From Bacteroidota bacterium (GTDB lineage Bacteria; Bacteroidota; Bacteroidia; Bacteroidales; UBA12077): a stretch of 64,000 bases of DNA. The stretch covers positions 248,001 to 312,000 of the forward strand of contig JAHLLG010000003.1 of NCBI GenBank assembly GCA_020444275.1. The letters are read 5' to 3'. Numbering within the stretch: the stretch's first letter is position 1; every line of letters begins with the position of its first letter. The translations under genes and the position numbers were made by a program. The notes under the pieces were generated by a model. That model was not told the origin of the DNA, searched no databases, and saw nothing but the letters and a program-made list of their open reading frames with translations. Below are positions 44,042-51,894 of this stretch, piece by piece.

Positions 44042-44084
44042 TTCAGATGAAAGTCCTAAATGAGTTTAAAGAAAGGAGAATTTT

Positions 44085-44747
44085 ATGCCAGAACCTAACG
44101 AATTAAAAAAGCAAAAAATAATTGATCAATTAACCTGGGACGATAGTGTAAATGCAAATAACATACAGGTTAAGGTGTCCGACAATACGGCACTTTTACA
44201 GGGGAGTGTTCCCAACTATGCCACAAAAATTGCGGCAGCTTCCGATGCATATTTAGTTGCCGGAATTAACAAGGTTGAGAACAACCTAAAAGTAGAATAC
44301 CCTATAAGTTCTTATTTGCCTTCTGATGAGGAGATTATTGAAAATGTTGTGAATACTTTAAAATGGCAAAGCCACGTGTCTACAGCTAATTTAAAGGTCG
44401 ATTCAAATGGAGGTATTGTAACCTTATTTGGTACAACAGAAACACTGTGGGGTAAAAACAAAGCGGAAGAAATTGTTAACGGAATTCATGGAGTATTAGG
44501 TGTAGTTAACAAACTGGAAGTAGAACTATCCAGAACAGTGATTGATCTTGAAATTGAAAAAGATATTCAAAAAGCATTTGAACGCAGCGCAATTATTGAT
44601 GAAGATAAAATACATGTTGATGTAAATAAAGGTACTGTGCACCTTACAGGGGTAGTGTCAAATTTCCCAATAAAGAAAGAAGCCATTGATATTGCTACCT
44701 ATACAAAAGGTGTTATTAATGTAATTGGAGATATCACAATTGAATAA
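44085..44747 (+). CDS. three-BON-domain protein without signal peptide
   Basis: 220 residues with three BON repeats at about 5-70, 78-148 and 150-220, each with the VxxNxGxVxLxGxV strand and a helix ending GVxxVxN. There is no signal peptide, so it appears cytoplasmic, unlike the six-BON protein at 10994. BON domains are linked to envelope and osmotic stress. It follows the EF-hand genes by about 44 bp and precedes dodecin by 29 bp, so it is probably in the same operon. Confidence 0.88.
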   Translation: MPEPNELKKQKIIDQLTWDDSVNANNIQVKVSDNTALLQGSVPNYATKIAAASDAYLVAGINKVENNLKVEYPISSYLPSDEEIIENVVNTLKWQSHVSTANLKVDSNGGIVTLFGTTETLWGKNKAEEIVNGIHGVLGVVNKLEVELSRTVIDLEIEKDIQKAFERSAIIDEDKIHVDVNKGTVHLTGVVSNFPIKKEAIDIATYTKGVINVIGDITIE

Positions 44748-44776
44748 ATATAAATCAATATAAAATAGGAGATTAT

Positions 44777-44980
44777 ATGAGTAAAATAGTAAAAGTAATT
44801 GAGGTAATAGCTACATCGGAAAAGAGTTTCTCTGATGCAGCTCAAAATGCAGTTAAAGAAGCTTCTAAATCGGTAAAAAATATACGATCTGTATATATTA
44901 ATGAGATGAATGCTAATGTGCAGAATAATCTGATAGTTTCTTATGCTGTAAATGCAAAAATATCATTCGAGTTGGAATAA
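44777..44980 (+). CDS. dodecin family protein
   Basis: 67 residues, the length of dodecins, which form dodecamers binding flavins or CoA. Family pattern: KVIEVIATSEKSFSDAAQNAVKEASKSVKNIRSVYINEMNANV, then a C-terminal strand NAKISFELE. Flavin-binding dodecins stack the ligand on a Trp in the LDWFEV segment. The aligned segment here is IRSVYI with no Trp, so flavin binding may be lost or altered. It is followed by a strong terminator. Confidence 0.9.
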   Translation: MSKIVKVIEVIATSEKSFSDAAQNAVKEASKSVKNIRSVYINEMNANVQNNLIVSYAVNAKISFELE

Positions 44981-45005
44981 TCATTCGATAGATTTTCATC
45001 ATAAA

Positions 45006-45050
45006 AAATAAGAGAGCCTTGATCTTTTTTTGATCAAGGCTCTCTTATTT
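45006..45050. terminator. bidirectional intrinsic terminator
   Basis: A perfect 19-bp stem (aaataagagagccttgatc and its complement) closes a 7-T loop, with A/T runs on each side. It lies between the convergent dodecin and SDR genes and works for both strands. Confidence 0.92.
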
Positions 45051-45066
45051 AAGATTGATGATGTTG

Positions 45067-45774
45067 TTACAGACTTCTCACATCAAGAAAACTGCCACTT
45101 GCATATTTAAATGAATTTTTAACAGCGTCAGCAACTAACTTAGCTGCATCGTCGGGTTTTGGCATATTTGGTGTTCCTTTGGCTTCTCTTAGTTTCTTTA
45201 CAACAGGATACTTCTCTTCGTCGGGATAATTGTAAATATAATCTTGCATATTGGTATCAATTAATCCTGGAGCTAATGCTATAAAGTGAGTATCCGGTAG
45301 TTCTTTCGAATATAAATCAATAAGCATATTTAACGTTGCTTTCGATAATGAATAGGCATTCCATCCTCTTGATCCATGAAGTGATGCACCCGACGATATG
45401 GCTACAACCTGAATAACCTGTTTAACAGTTTTCATTATCGTATCAATTAATATTTTATTGGCCCAAACATTAATATCCATAAGCTCTTTTATTTCTTCAA
45501 GGCTGGTATCTTTTAAATCTTTAATCTCATTTAATTTTCCGGCATTCAGAATGACAATATCCAGTGTTAACAGTTCATTTAAGAACTTAACAACATTTTT
45601 TTCTGCTTCCTTGAAATTACTTAGATCTTGCGCCAGGAATTTGAAATTCTCGTTACTATTCAACTCTTTATCGGAATTTCTGCTAATACCATAAACAGTA
45701 TGCCCCTGTTTTAGATAGTATTTTGCCAAACCTTTTCCTAATCCCGTGCTTGTTCCTGTTACTAGAATATTCAT
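45067..45774 (-). CDS. short-chain dehydrogenase/reductase
   Basis: About 235 residues. Cofactor motif VTGTSTGLGKGLA, then NAG in VILNAGKLN, and the catalytic Ser and YSLSK in AISSGASLHGSRGWNAYSLSK. It lies closer to sepiapterin-reductase/YciK-like SDRs than the one at 12512. Substrate unknown. Of two adjacent ATGs I prefer the second. It follows the DJ-1 gene on the same strand by 38 bp. Confidence 0.9.
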   Translation of the reverse strand: MNILVTGTSTGLGKGLAKYYLKQGHTVYGISRNSDKELNSNENFKFLAQDLSNFKEAEKNVVKFLNELLTLDIVILNAGKLNEIKDLKDTSLEEIKELMDINVWANKILIDTIMKTVKQVIQVVAISSGASLHGSRGWNAYSLSKATLNMLIDLYSKELPDTHFIALAPGLIDTNMQDYIYNYPDEEKYPVVKKLREAKGTPNMPKPDDAAKLVADAVKNSFKYASGSFLDVRSL

Positions 45775-45811
45775 CACTTTGTCCTTTTAATTTCTACTAA
45801 ATTATGAATAA

Positions 45812-46357
45812 TTATTTGGTTAATATCTTTATTATTTCTTGAACGAATTGTTCCGTATCGCTTGCTCCCTGAGCCGAAATAAAATTTCCTTCGCTGTAAA
45901 CCCGATCAGTTATATAGTCTGCACCTGCATTTAGTAAATCTGTTTTGATTGCATGATGCGATGTAATTTTTTCTCCTTTCACAAGTTTAGCTTCTATAAG
46001 TAACTGAGGCCCGTGACAAATTGAAGCAATTGGTTTATCCTGATCATGGTATTCCTGAATCCATTCAATTATCTTTTCATTTCTCCTCAACTTGTCTGTA
46101 TTTAACACGCCACCAGGTAATATTAATAGATCATAATCTCCCGGTCGAGCATTGTCAAGTTGTTTATCAACCCGAAAGTCCTTATTCCATTGTTTCTGGT
46201 GCCACGATTTTAAAATAGGCTCATCGGATATAAGATGAACGGTAGCTCCCATTTCAGTTAACCTACTCTGTGGCATCTCCAATTCTATTTCTTCAAATCC
46301 ATGTGTGGCTAAAATGGCTATCTTTTTATCATTTATATTGTTTTTTATATCATTCAT
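45812..46357 (-). CDS. DJ-1/PfpI family protein
   Basis: 181 residues. KKIAILATHGFEEIELEMP starts the fold, and the nucleophile is in IASICHGPQLLIEAKLV. It is a paralogue of the gene at 30216 with the same layout. Stress enzyme of glyoxalase, deglycase or chaperone type. Its start overlaps the end of the HdeD-like gene by 8 bp, so they are coupled. Confidence 0.9.
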   Translation of the reverse strand: MNDIKNNINDKKIAILATHGFEEIELEMPQSRLTEMGATVHLISDEPILKSWHQKQWNKDFRVDKQLDNARPGDYDLLILPGGVLNTDKLRRNEKIIEWIQEYHDQDKPIASICHGPQLLIEAKLVKGEKITSHHAIKTDLLNAGADYITDRVYSEGNFISAQGASDTEQFVQEIIKILTK

Positions 46358-46871
46358 GTTTTTTTGAATTTTTAATTACCGAGAATATACCATATGTTAT
46401 GGCATATAGTCCGATTAAAATAATTACTGCTCTTGGTCCCTCAAAAGGATTTAACACAATTAAGAAACCGAAGAGTAAGGATAGTATACCTGCAAAAAGA
46501 TAAAGGTTTCTTATTTCTTTCGGAAACCTTTTAACAAAGTAAGTACCGGTAAAAATTATTCCCATAATTACCGACCAAATACCAATAATTGTAATTAAAA
46601 CAACAGCAGATAACTCTGGTCGTGCAAGTATAATAACTCCGAAAAGTATACCGATAATTCCTTCGGACAGCATGAGTGTCCAGTTCGGATTTTTATCTTT
46701 TAACTTTATGGATAGAAATACTAACCCTCCACTACCAAGTAGTATTGAAACAGCAAAGTAAATTACTAAAGCAAATACAGTAATAGATGGTATGGAAAGT
46801 GCAATAATACCAAAAAGTATCGTTAGTATTCCGTGCACATTTCTTATGAGTCGGTTCTTAAAGTTATTCAT
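46350..46871 (-). CDS. HdeD/DUF308 family membrane protein
   Basis: 173 residues with six hydrophobic helices and the repeated pattern GILTILFGIIALSIP, GIIGILFGVIILARPELS and AGILSLLFGFLIVLNP, which is the DUF308 signature. HdeD is linked to acid resistance at high cell density in E. coli; the mechanism is unknown. It is coupled to the DJ-1 gene downstream and follows the SpoIIAA-like gene. Confidence 0.9.
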   Translation of the reverse strand: MNNFKNRLIRNVHGILTILFGIIALSIPSITVFALVIYFAVSILLGSGGLVFLSIKLKDKNPNWTLMLSEGIIGILFGVIILARPELSAVVLITIIGIWSVIMGIIFTGTYFVKRFPKEIRNLYLFAGILSLLFGFLIVLNPFEGPRAVIILIGLYAITYGIFSVIKNSKKHE

Positions 46872-46894
46872 AGTTCTTTTATATTATTTTTTTA

Positions 46895-47365
46895 TTAGGA
46901 GTTTAAAATCCATTGTCTTGCTCTCTGGGGTTCTCTAAAAACTTGAATTTTAGAGTTAACCAAAGGCGAAGTGGTTTTTGTAATGATCTCTTCGATTCTA
47001 TTTGAGCTAATAATGGCTACTTTTTCAAAATCATAGGGATGATGAACAGACATTTTTAAATCTTCCCAAAATGCCGAAAGTAATACACCGTTAAGTTTCC
47101 CAACATGAATTAGCATGCGGATTTTACCATAAAGTTCTGACTTTCGCTCTACAATAGAATCTAATTTATGGAAATCTTCTCTAGTGACAACATGCGTTGC
47201 CGCTAATCCTATCGCATTCGAATACTTCATTTTATCAATCTGGAGCATATTTTTATTTAGTTTTTTGTGAGTAAGCGGAAGCTTTATACTTAACCCTGTT
47301 TTACAATCTTTGTTTTCTTTAACCATTAACCGATCAGTTTTCCATTTAAACATTGAATCTAACAA
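46895..47365 (-). CDS. SpoIIAA-like (STAS-related) protein
   Basis: 156 residues. The C-terminal 110 residues match SpoIIAA-like proteins: VTREDFHKLDSIVERKSELYGKIRMLIHVGKLNGVLLSAFWEDLKMSVHHPYDFEKVAIISSN. These SEC14/STAS-fold proteins are small and probably bind lipid or partner proteins. No signal peptide. It precedes hdeD and DJ-1, forming a stress-type operon that runs to the SDR. Confidence 0.85.
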   Translation of the reverse strand: MLDSMFKWKTDRLMVKENKDCKTGLSIKLPLTHKKLNKNMLQIDKMKYSNAIGLAATHVVTREDFHKLDSIVERKSELYGKIRMLIHVGKLNGVLLSAFWEDLKMSVHHPYDFEKVAIISSNRIEEIITKTTSPLVNSKIQVFREPQRARQWILNS

Positions 47366-47381
47366 AATAAAATGTGACTGA

Positions 47382-47399
47382 ACCCCTAAATTCCAGGGT
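47382..47399. promoter_or_regulatory. inverted repeat upstream of SpoIIAA-like gene
   Basis: ACCCCTAAATTCCAGGGT has arms of the form ACCC/GGGT, 17 bp before the start codon. It resembles the CCC-type palindrome at 42550 more than the TGTGG sites. A short AACCGGGTT palindrome is near 47416. Function uncertain. Confidence 0.3.
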
Positions 47400-47617
47400 T
47401 TCCTTTTGATTACCTAACCGGGTTTTAACAGAATTTTTTTGGCTTTCAAACTGTAAAAGCAAAAAATATGGTTCTTCTCTTTAATATCGATATGAAATGC
47501 TTATGCTATCCTGTGTAACTTTGTGTTTATAATTCTGAGGATAAGCATAAGCAACAACTGTTAAAAAAAACAATCGCGATAAGCAATATTTTTAGCTATC
47601 TGAGTTAAAGGTTAGTT

Positions 47618-47920
47618 TTAGTTTGTTTTGAATATCGAACCAGCTCGCTCAAATGCAGAATCAAATGAGTTGATACTGTTATAAATATTCTTTTCCATTT
47701 CGCTTACTTTGGGTTTACTCTGATTCTCAGGTAAGCTTAAACTCGAATATTCCTTTTGTATTTTATCACTAATTTGATTCAGTTCGTTCAAGATGCTTTC
47801 ACTTTGTTCCTGAATTGCTTCATTGGTATTTTTTTCAACCTTTTCTTTTACTTCTTTTACCTTATCTTGAATTTCATCAATTTTTTGTTTGGTTTTGAGT
47901 ATTAATTCTTCTTTTTCCAT
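47618..47920 (-). CDS. small coiled-coil protein, unknown function
   Basis: 100 residues, almost wholly charged helix with a heptad character from residue 1 to 60 (EELILKTKQKIDEIQDKVKEVKEKVEKNTNEAIQEQ). There is no signal peptide and no membrane segment. It resembles generic YtxH-like or apolipophorin-like stress helices only in composition. A TGGCATAC box lies about 51 bp before the start and shared 17-bp palindromes lie further upstream. Confidence 0.7.
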   Translation of the reverse strand: MEKEELILKTKQKIDEIQDKVKEVKEKVEKNTNEAIQEQSESILNELNQISDKIQKEYSSLSLPENQSKPKVSEMEKNIYNSINSFDSAFERAGSIFKTN

Positions 47921-47957
47921 AGCTAATTTCCTTTTTTTGATTTTCTCTTATAATACT

Positions 47958-47973
47958 TCCATTAGTATGCCAT
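47958..47973 (-). promoter_or_regulatory. sigma-54-like promoter of the coiled-coil gene
   Basis: On the minus strand, ATGGCATACTAATGGA: GG-N10-GA, one mismatch from consensus, about 51 bp before the start codon. Confidence 0.4.
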
Positions 47974-48071
47974 AAATTGTTTTTATTTTTGATAAAAAAT
48001 ATAAACATGGCAACAAAAGGTGCGCAGTGCATTCAAAATTGGATAGCATGAAATAAATGGTTCTTATTTTA

Positions 48072-48108
48072 TGAGGTAATGTTACCCGATTTGTGGAAAA
48101 AACCCACA
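48072..48108. promoter_or_regulatory. paired 17-bp palindromes between divergent stress genes
   Basis: TGAGGTAATGTTACCCG (48072-48088) and TGTGGAAAAAACCCACA (48092-48108) have centres 20 bp apart. The second has fully complementary arms, TGTGG and CCACA. The pair is about 108 bp from the -24 box of the leftward gene and about 53 bp from that of the rightward gene. Confidence 0.62.
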
Positions 48109-48151
48109 GCATATATTCTTGTATTCGCGAATGCCTGTTGTGATAATTGAA

Positions 48152-48167
48152 TGGCATGCAATTTTCG
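48152..48167 (+). promoter_or_regulatory. -24-like box upstream of carbinolamine dehydratase gene
   Basis: AATGGCATGCAATTTTC: GG-N10-TC, with one mismatch in the -12 pair. About 45 bp before the preferred start at 48198. Confidence 0.4.
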
Positions 48168-48197
48168 ATGTACTATATAAACAAAAGGAGAATAATT

Positions 48198-48524
48198 ATG
48201 CAAGAATTAAAAGAAAAGAAATGCAAACCATGTGAATCCGATACAGAACCAATGAATACTGTTCAAGTTAAGAAATACATGGATATGTTACCCAAAGAGT
48301 GGAAAGTTGTTGAAAATAAGAAATTAAAGAGATCATATTCTTTTGAGAATTTTAAACGGGGAATGGCATTCGCACAAGATGTAGCAATGATTGCTGAAAA
48401 AGAGCAGCATCATCCCGATATTTGTATTCATTATACAAATGTTGAAATTGAATTAACAACGCATAATATTGTAGGATTATCCGAGAATGATTTTATTATG
48501 GCGGCAAAAATTGAAGAACTATAA
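48198..48524 (+). CDS. pterin-4a-carbinolamine dehydratase (PCD/DCoH family)
   Basis: About 108 residues from the ATG at 48198; the track start lies in the promoter. Catalytic histidines are in EKEQHHPDICIHYTNVEIELTTHNIVGLSENDF, the full PCD signature. In phenylalanine hydroxylase pathways it regenerates pterin cofactor. No hydroxylase is seen here, so it may act in a molybdopterin or stress context, as is common for stand-alone copies. Cytoplasmic. Confidence 0.93.
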   Translation: MQELKEKKCKPCESDTEPMNTVQVKKYMDMLPKEWKVVENKKLKRSYSFENFKRGMAFAQDVAMIAEKEQHHPDICIHYTNVEIELTTHNIVGLSENDFIMAAKIEEL

Positions 48525-48602
48525 ATAATAACAGAGAACAATAGTGTAGCCAGATGGTTCTAATTAGTATAACACGACGTTATAACTTATAAATAAAGTT
48601 GC

Positions 48603-50012
48603 ATGATTAATTTAAATAAAAACATAGGATTATATACCGATCATTATGAGCTAACTATGGCTCAGGGTTATTTCCTTTCCGGATTACATGAAAAAACAGC
48701 GAGTTTCGACTATTTTTTTAGAAAAAACCCTTATAATGGTGGGTTTGTAATATTTGCAGGATTATCAGACTTATTGAATCTGATCTTAAGTTACCAATTT
48801 AGTGATGAAGATTGCAACTATTTAAAATCCATTGGATTTAATCATACGTTTATTCAATATCTAAAAAACTTCAGGTTTACCGGGAGTATATATTCAGTTA
48901 GAGAAGGAGAACTGGTTTTTCCTAATGAACCTGTTTTAAGGGTTGAAGGAAATCTTATTGAAACACAGCTCATAGAAAGTATTTTATTAAATATAATCAA
49001 CTTTCAGTCGTTAATTGCAACTAAAGCAGCTCGTATGCGGCTGGTAGCAGGAGAAGACAGACAGTTAGTCGATTTTGGGTTGCGTCGTGCACAAGGATTG
49101 GGAGCCATACATGCCAGCAAAGCCGCTATGATTGGTGGTTTTAATAGTACTTCAAATGTTTTTAGTGCACGTGAGTTTGGTTTCGAATCTACCGGTACTA
49201 TGGCACATTCATGGATACAAGCCTATGGAGATGAACTGGAAGCATTCCGCGAGTTTGTGAAAATTTATCCCGATGGCGCAATATTACTTATTGATACATT
49301 CGATACCTTAAAAACAGGAGTGCCCAATGCCATAAAAATAGCCAAAGAATTAGAAAAAAACGGTCATAAACTTTTAGGAATTAGGCTAGACAGTGGCGAT
49401 TTAGCTGCGTTAAGCAAAGCTGCACGGAAAATGCTCGATGAGGAGGGTTTACACTATGTGAAAATTGTTGTATCTAATCAGTTGGATGAATATCTGATAA
49501 GAAGTTTGCTGGAGCAAAAAGCACCTATTGATGTATTTGGAGTTGGTACTTCGCTGGTTATTGGTAAAAGCGAAGGAGCTCTTGACGGAGTGTATAAACT
49601 GGCACATATTGGAAATAAACCAACTATGAAATTATCCGAAAACGTATCAAAAATGACCTTGCCGGGTAAAAAAAGTATTATCCGATTTATTGATCCGGAA
49701 ACCCACACATTTTGTTTTGATGGTATTGAATTGCTATCGGTGAATAAAAATGAATTCGAACCTGATGAGGTTTGGATTAAAAAGATGGAAAACCATAAAA
49801 AGTTGACAAAAGAAGAGATTATACTAAAGGTAATGGATTCAGGTAAAAAAACAGTACCTGAACAGAATTTAAATCAAATAGCTTCGTATAGCCAATCAAG
49901 GCTAAAACAACTTAACGAAGAAAGTAAGCGTTTTGAAAATCCACACACCTATGTGATTGGAGTCGGGAAAAAATTAAGTGAATTACAAGTAAAATTAAAG
50001 GAGGAATTATGA
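48603..50012 (+). CDS. pncB: nicotinate phosphoribosyltransferase
   Basis: 469 residues. It starts with GLYTDHYELTMAQGYFLSGLHEKTASFDYFFRKNPYNGGF and has the catalytic His region MAHSWIQAYGDELEAFREF and the phosphoribose-binding LLGIRLDSGDLAALSK, all characteristic of bacterial NaPRTase. It makes nicotinate mononucleotide from nicotinate and PRPP in NAD salvage. Its end overlaps the nicotinamidase start by four bases. Confidence 0.95.
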   Translation: MINLNKNIGLYTDHYELTMAQGYFLSGLHEKTASFDYFFRKNPYNGGFVIFAGLSDLLNLILSYQFSDEDCNYLKSIGFNHTFIQYLKNFRFTGSIYSVREGELVFPNEPVLRVEGNLIETQLIESILLNIINFQSLIATKAARMRLVAGEDRQLVDFGLRRAQGLGAIHASKAAMIGGFNSTSNVFSAREFGFESTGTMAHSWIQAYGDELEAFREFVKIYPDGAILLIDTFDTLKTGVPNAIKIAKELEKNGHKLLGIRLDSGDLAALSKAARKMLDEEGLHYVKIVVSNQLDEYLIRSLLEQKAPIDVFGVGTSLVIGKSEGALDGVYKLAHIGNKPTMKLSENVSKMTLPGKKSIIRFIDPETHTFCFDGIELLSVNKNEFEPDEVWIKKMENHKKLTKEEIILKVMDSGKKTVPEQNLNQIASYSQSRLKQLNEESKRFENPHTYVIGVGKKLSELQVKLKEEL

Positions 50013-50551
50013 AAGCTTTATTAATAGTTGATGTACAAAATGATTTTTGTCCTGGCGGAGCTTTAGAAGCTCCTAAAGGCGGTCATATAGTGCCAGTAAT
50101 AAATAAATTAGCAAAAAAATTTGACATTGTATTAGCTTCGCGCGATGATCACCCACCACAAAGTGATCACTTTAAAAAATGGCCTGTACACTGCGTTACA
50201 GGAAGCGAAGGAGCTAAATTTCATAAAGATTTAGATACCTCAAAAATAGAAAAAGAGTTACTAAAAGGCACAGATGGCAAGGATGACGGATACTCTGCTT
50301 TTGAAGCTAAAAACACAAATTTAAAAGAGTATCTGCAAAGCCGCGATGTTGATGAGGTTTATATCACAGGGCTTACAGCAGAATTCTGTGTTAAAGAAAC
50401 TGCAATAGACAGTAGCAGAAATGGTTTTCGAACTTACGTCGTAGACGATGCTGTTGCTGCTGTTCAGCCGGACAGTGATGAGGAGAGAGATGCTTACATA
50501 GAAATGAAAAAAGAGGGAGTTATCATGATCAAATCATCTGAAGTAAAATAA
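50009..50551 (+). CDS. pncA: nicotinamidase
   Basis: 180 residues. The catalytic triad is visible: Asp8 in LIVDVQNDF, a Lys in the PVHCVTGSEGAKF region and the nucleophile Cys in ITGLTAEFCVKETAID. The metal site is in SRDDHPPQSDHF. It converts nicotinamide to nicotinate, which the overlapping pncB product uses. The order pncB-pncA with a 4-bp overlap indicates coupled translation. Confidence 0.95.
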   Translation: MKALLIVDVQNDFCPGGALEAPKGGHIVPVINKLAKKFDIVLASRDDHPPQSDHFKKWPVHCVTGSEGAKFHKDLDTSKIEKELLKGTDGKDDGYSAFEAKNTNLKEYLQSRDVDEVYITGLTAEFCVKETAIDSSRNGFRTYVVDDAVAAVQPDSDEERDAYIEMKKEGVIMIKSSEVK

Positions 50552-50602
50552 TATATTTGAATTTGATCATTAGATTATGAATAGAAGGAAGAAAGGAGGC
50601 AG

Positions 50603-50794
50603 ATGATGTTTTTAAAAATATTGTTAGGAACAGTTATATTGGTTTTATTGTCGGCACTAATTTTAGCCATTCGATATTATAAACAAAAGCAGTGGCCGCT
50701 ATGCAGCGCTTTTGGGAAAAATTTAAGCAATTATAAAAATTGTGTGGTGGGAAAAGTTGAAGATTGTGCTAAATATAATTATAGCTCTAAATAA
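50603..50794 (+). CDS. small single-pass membrane protein, Cys-bearing tail
   Basis: 63 residues. One N-terminal helix (FLKILLGTVILVLLSALILAIRYY) is followed by a short tail with three Cys (WPLCSAF, KNCVVG, EDCAKY). A purine-rich ribosome-binding stretch (aaggaggc) lies just upstream. I do not recognise the family. The spaced Cys suggest a metal or thiol role. It lies downstream of pncA and before a strong terminator. Confidence 0.6.
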   Translation: MMFLKILLGTVILVLLSALILAIRYYKQKQWPLCSAFGKNLSNYKNCVVGKVEDCAKYNYSSK

Positions 50795-50799
50795 AGCAT

Positions 50800-50833
50800 A
50801 AAAAACCCTTCAAGATTTACTTGAAGGTTTTTT
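50800..50833. terminator. bidirectional intrinsic terminator
   Basis: A stem of aaaaaacccttcaag against cttgaaggtttttt with one bulge and a 5-nt loop, and A/T runs on both sides. It separates the convergent small membrane-protein and Usp genes. Confidence 0.88.
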
Positions 50834-50854
50834 AGTTGCCTTTTAATAAGTTTT

Positions 50855-51715
50855 TTATTCTTCTTTTTCGTGAAAAACCAATACGGGTAACTTGGCTTCT
50901 TTTATTAATTTTTTAGTTGAACTTGGCTTAAATAATCGCTCAAGAAATTGTCTGTTTTCCTTTAAAGTAATAACTAAATTGGCATCTATATCTGATGAAT
51001 AGTCATTTATAAGTTGGGCAACATCATCGTTTTCTCTTTCCAATAGTGCTTTTACTTCAATTTTACTATATCCTGTTTTTTCTTTCACTGCATCCAGAAA
51101 TCCTGTTGTCTTCACTTTTTCTTCAAATTCGGTAGTGTCGGTAATATGCAGAGCAACAATTTCAGGATTCAAGGTTTGTATTAGTTTCAAAAACCTTTTC
51201 ATGGTAGTGATATCCTCTTCCTTGTAATTTGTTGCATAAACCACTTTCGAATAAGCAGTATATTCACTATCAGCAGGTATTACCCAAACAGGGCAGTTTA
51301 CATCAAAAATAATATCCATGTTGGTTGAATTTTGCGCCCAAAAACTTACATCAACCTTACTGTTTAAGATGACCATATCTGCCTTGTTATTGGAAACTAA
51401 CTCCTGTACAATAAATTTTGTTATACCAATTTCCGATAAAACATTAATTCCAATGTTAAAAGACAATTCGGATACAACTTTCTGAGATAACTGAAGCAAA
51501 TTTTCTTTAGCTTCTTTGGCTATTTCTTCAAGACCTTTCTGAATATGAACGGTCATGGCACCGGTTGCATCCGGTGCTCCCATTGGATATGCCTCAGGAT
51601 TTTGAACTGCTAAGAGTGTTAAATTCGTATTTAAATCTTTAGAAAGTTGAGCGGCATATTTTATAAATTCTTTCGAATTATCCGGTTCGTTAATTATTGC
51701 TAGTAGTGTTTTCAT
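50855..51715 (-). CDS. universal stress protein, tandem UspA domains
   Basis: 286 residues in two UspA-like halves. The first starts MKTLLAIINEPDNSKEFIKYAAQLSKDLNTNLTLLAVQNP; the second starts near KVVYATNYKEEDITTMKRFLKL. A clear nucleotide-binding glycine motif is not evident, so it may be of the non-ATP-binding type. An exact GG-N10-GC promoter about 52 bp upstream and a strong 17-bp palindrome about 170 bp upstream mark it as one of the best candidates for sigma-54 control. Confidence 0.87.
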   Translation of the reverse strand: MKTLLAIINEPDNSKEFIKYAAQLSKDLNTNLTLLAVQNPEAYPMGAPDATGAMTVHIQKGLEEIAKEAKENLLQLSQKVVSELSFNIGINVLSEIGITKFIVQELVSNNKADMVILNSKVDVSFWAQNSTNMDIIFDVNCPVWVIPADSEYTAYSKVVYATNYKEEDITTMKRFLKLIQTLNPEIVALHITDTTEFEEKVKTTGFLDAVKEKTGYSKIEVKALLERENDDVAQLINDYSSDIDANLVITLKENRQFLERLFKPSSTKKLIKEAKLPVLVFHEKEE

Positions 51716-51752
51716 AATATAGTTTTTTAGATTCTACTTTTAGATTTATAAA

Positions 51753-51768
51753 TGCAACAGGTATGCCT
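51753..51768 (-). promoter_or_regulatory. sigma-54 promoter with exact GG-N10-GC
   Basis: Minus strand AAGGCATACCTGTTGCAT: GG and GC at the exact -24/-12 spacing, including the TTGCA -12 block. It is about 52 bp before the Usp start codon. This is one of two exact matches in the window. Confidence 0.72.
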
Positions 51769-51877
51769 TAAATATTTCATTAGAATAAGAATGTGCTTAA
51801 ACTTATGTAAAGCCCAGAACTTAAGCGTGAATTAAAAACAATCTAGTCTCCACTAAATATATTCTGCGAAGTTTTGG

Positions 51878-51894
51878 TGTGGAAATATTCCCCA
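51878..51894. promoter_or_regulatory. 17-bp palindromic activator site upstream of the Usp gene
   Basis: TGTGGAAATATTCCCCA with one arm mismatch. It lies about 119 bp upstream of the -24 box. It directly abuts the stop codon of the BASS transporter gene at 51895, so the site fills the space between two same-strand genes. Confidence 0.6.
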
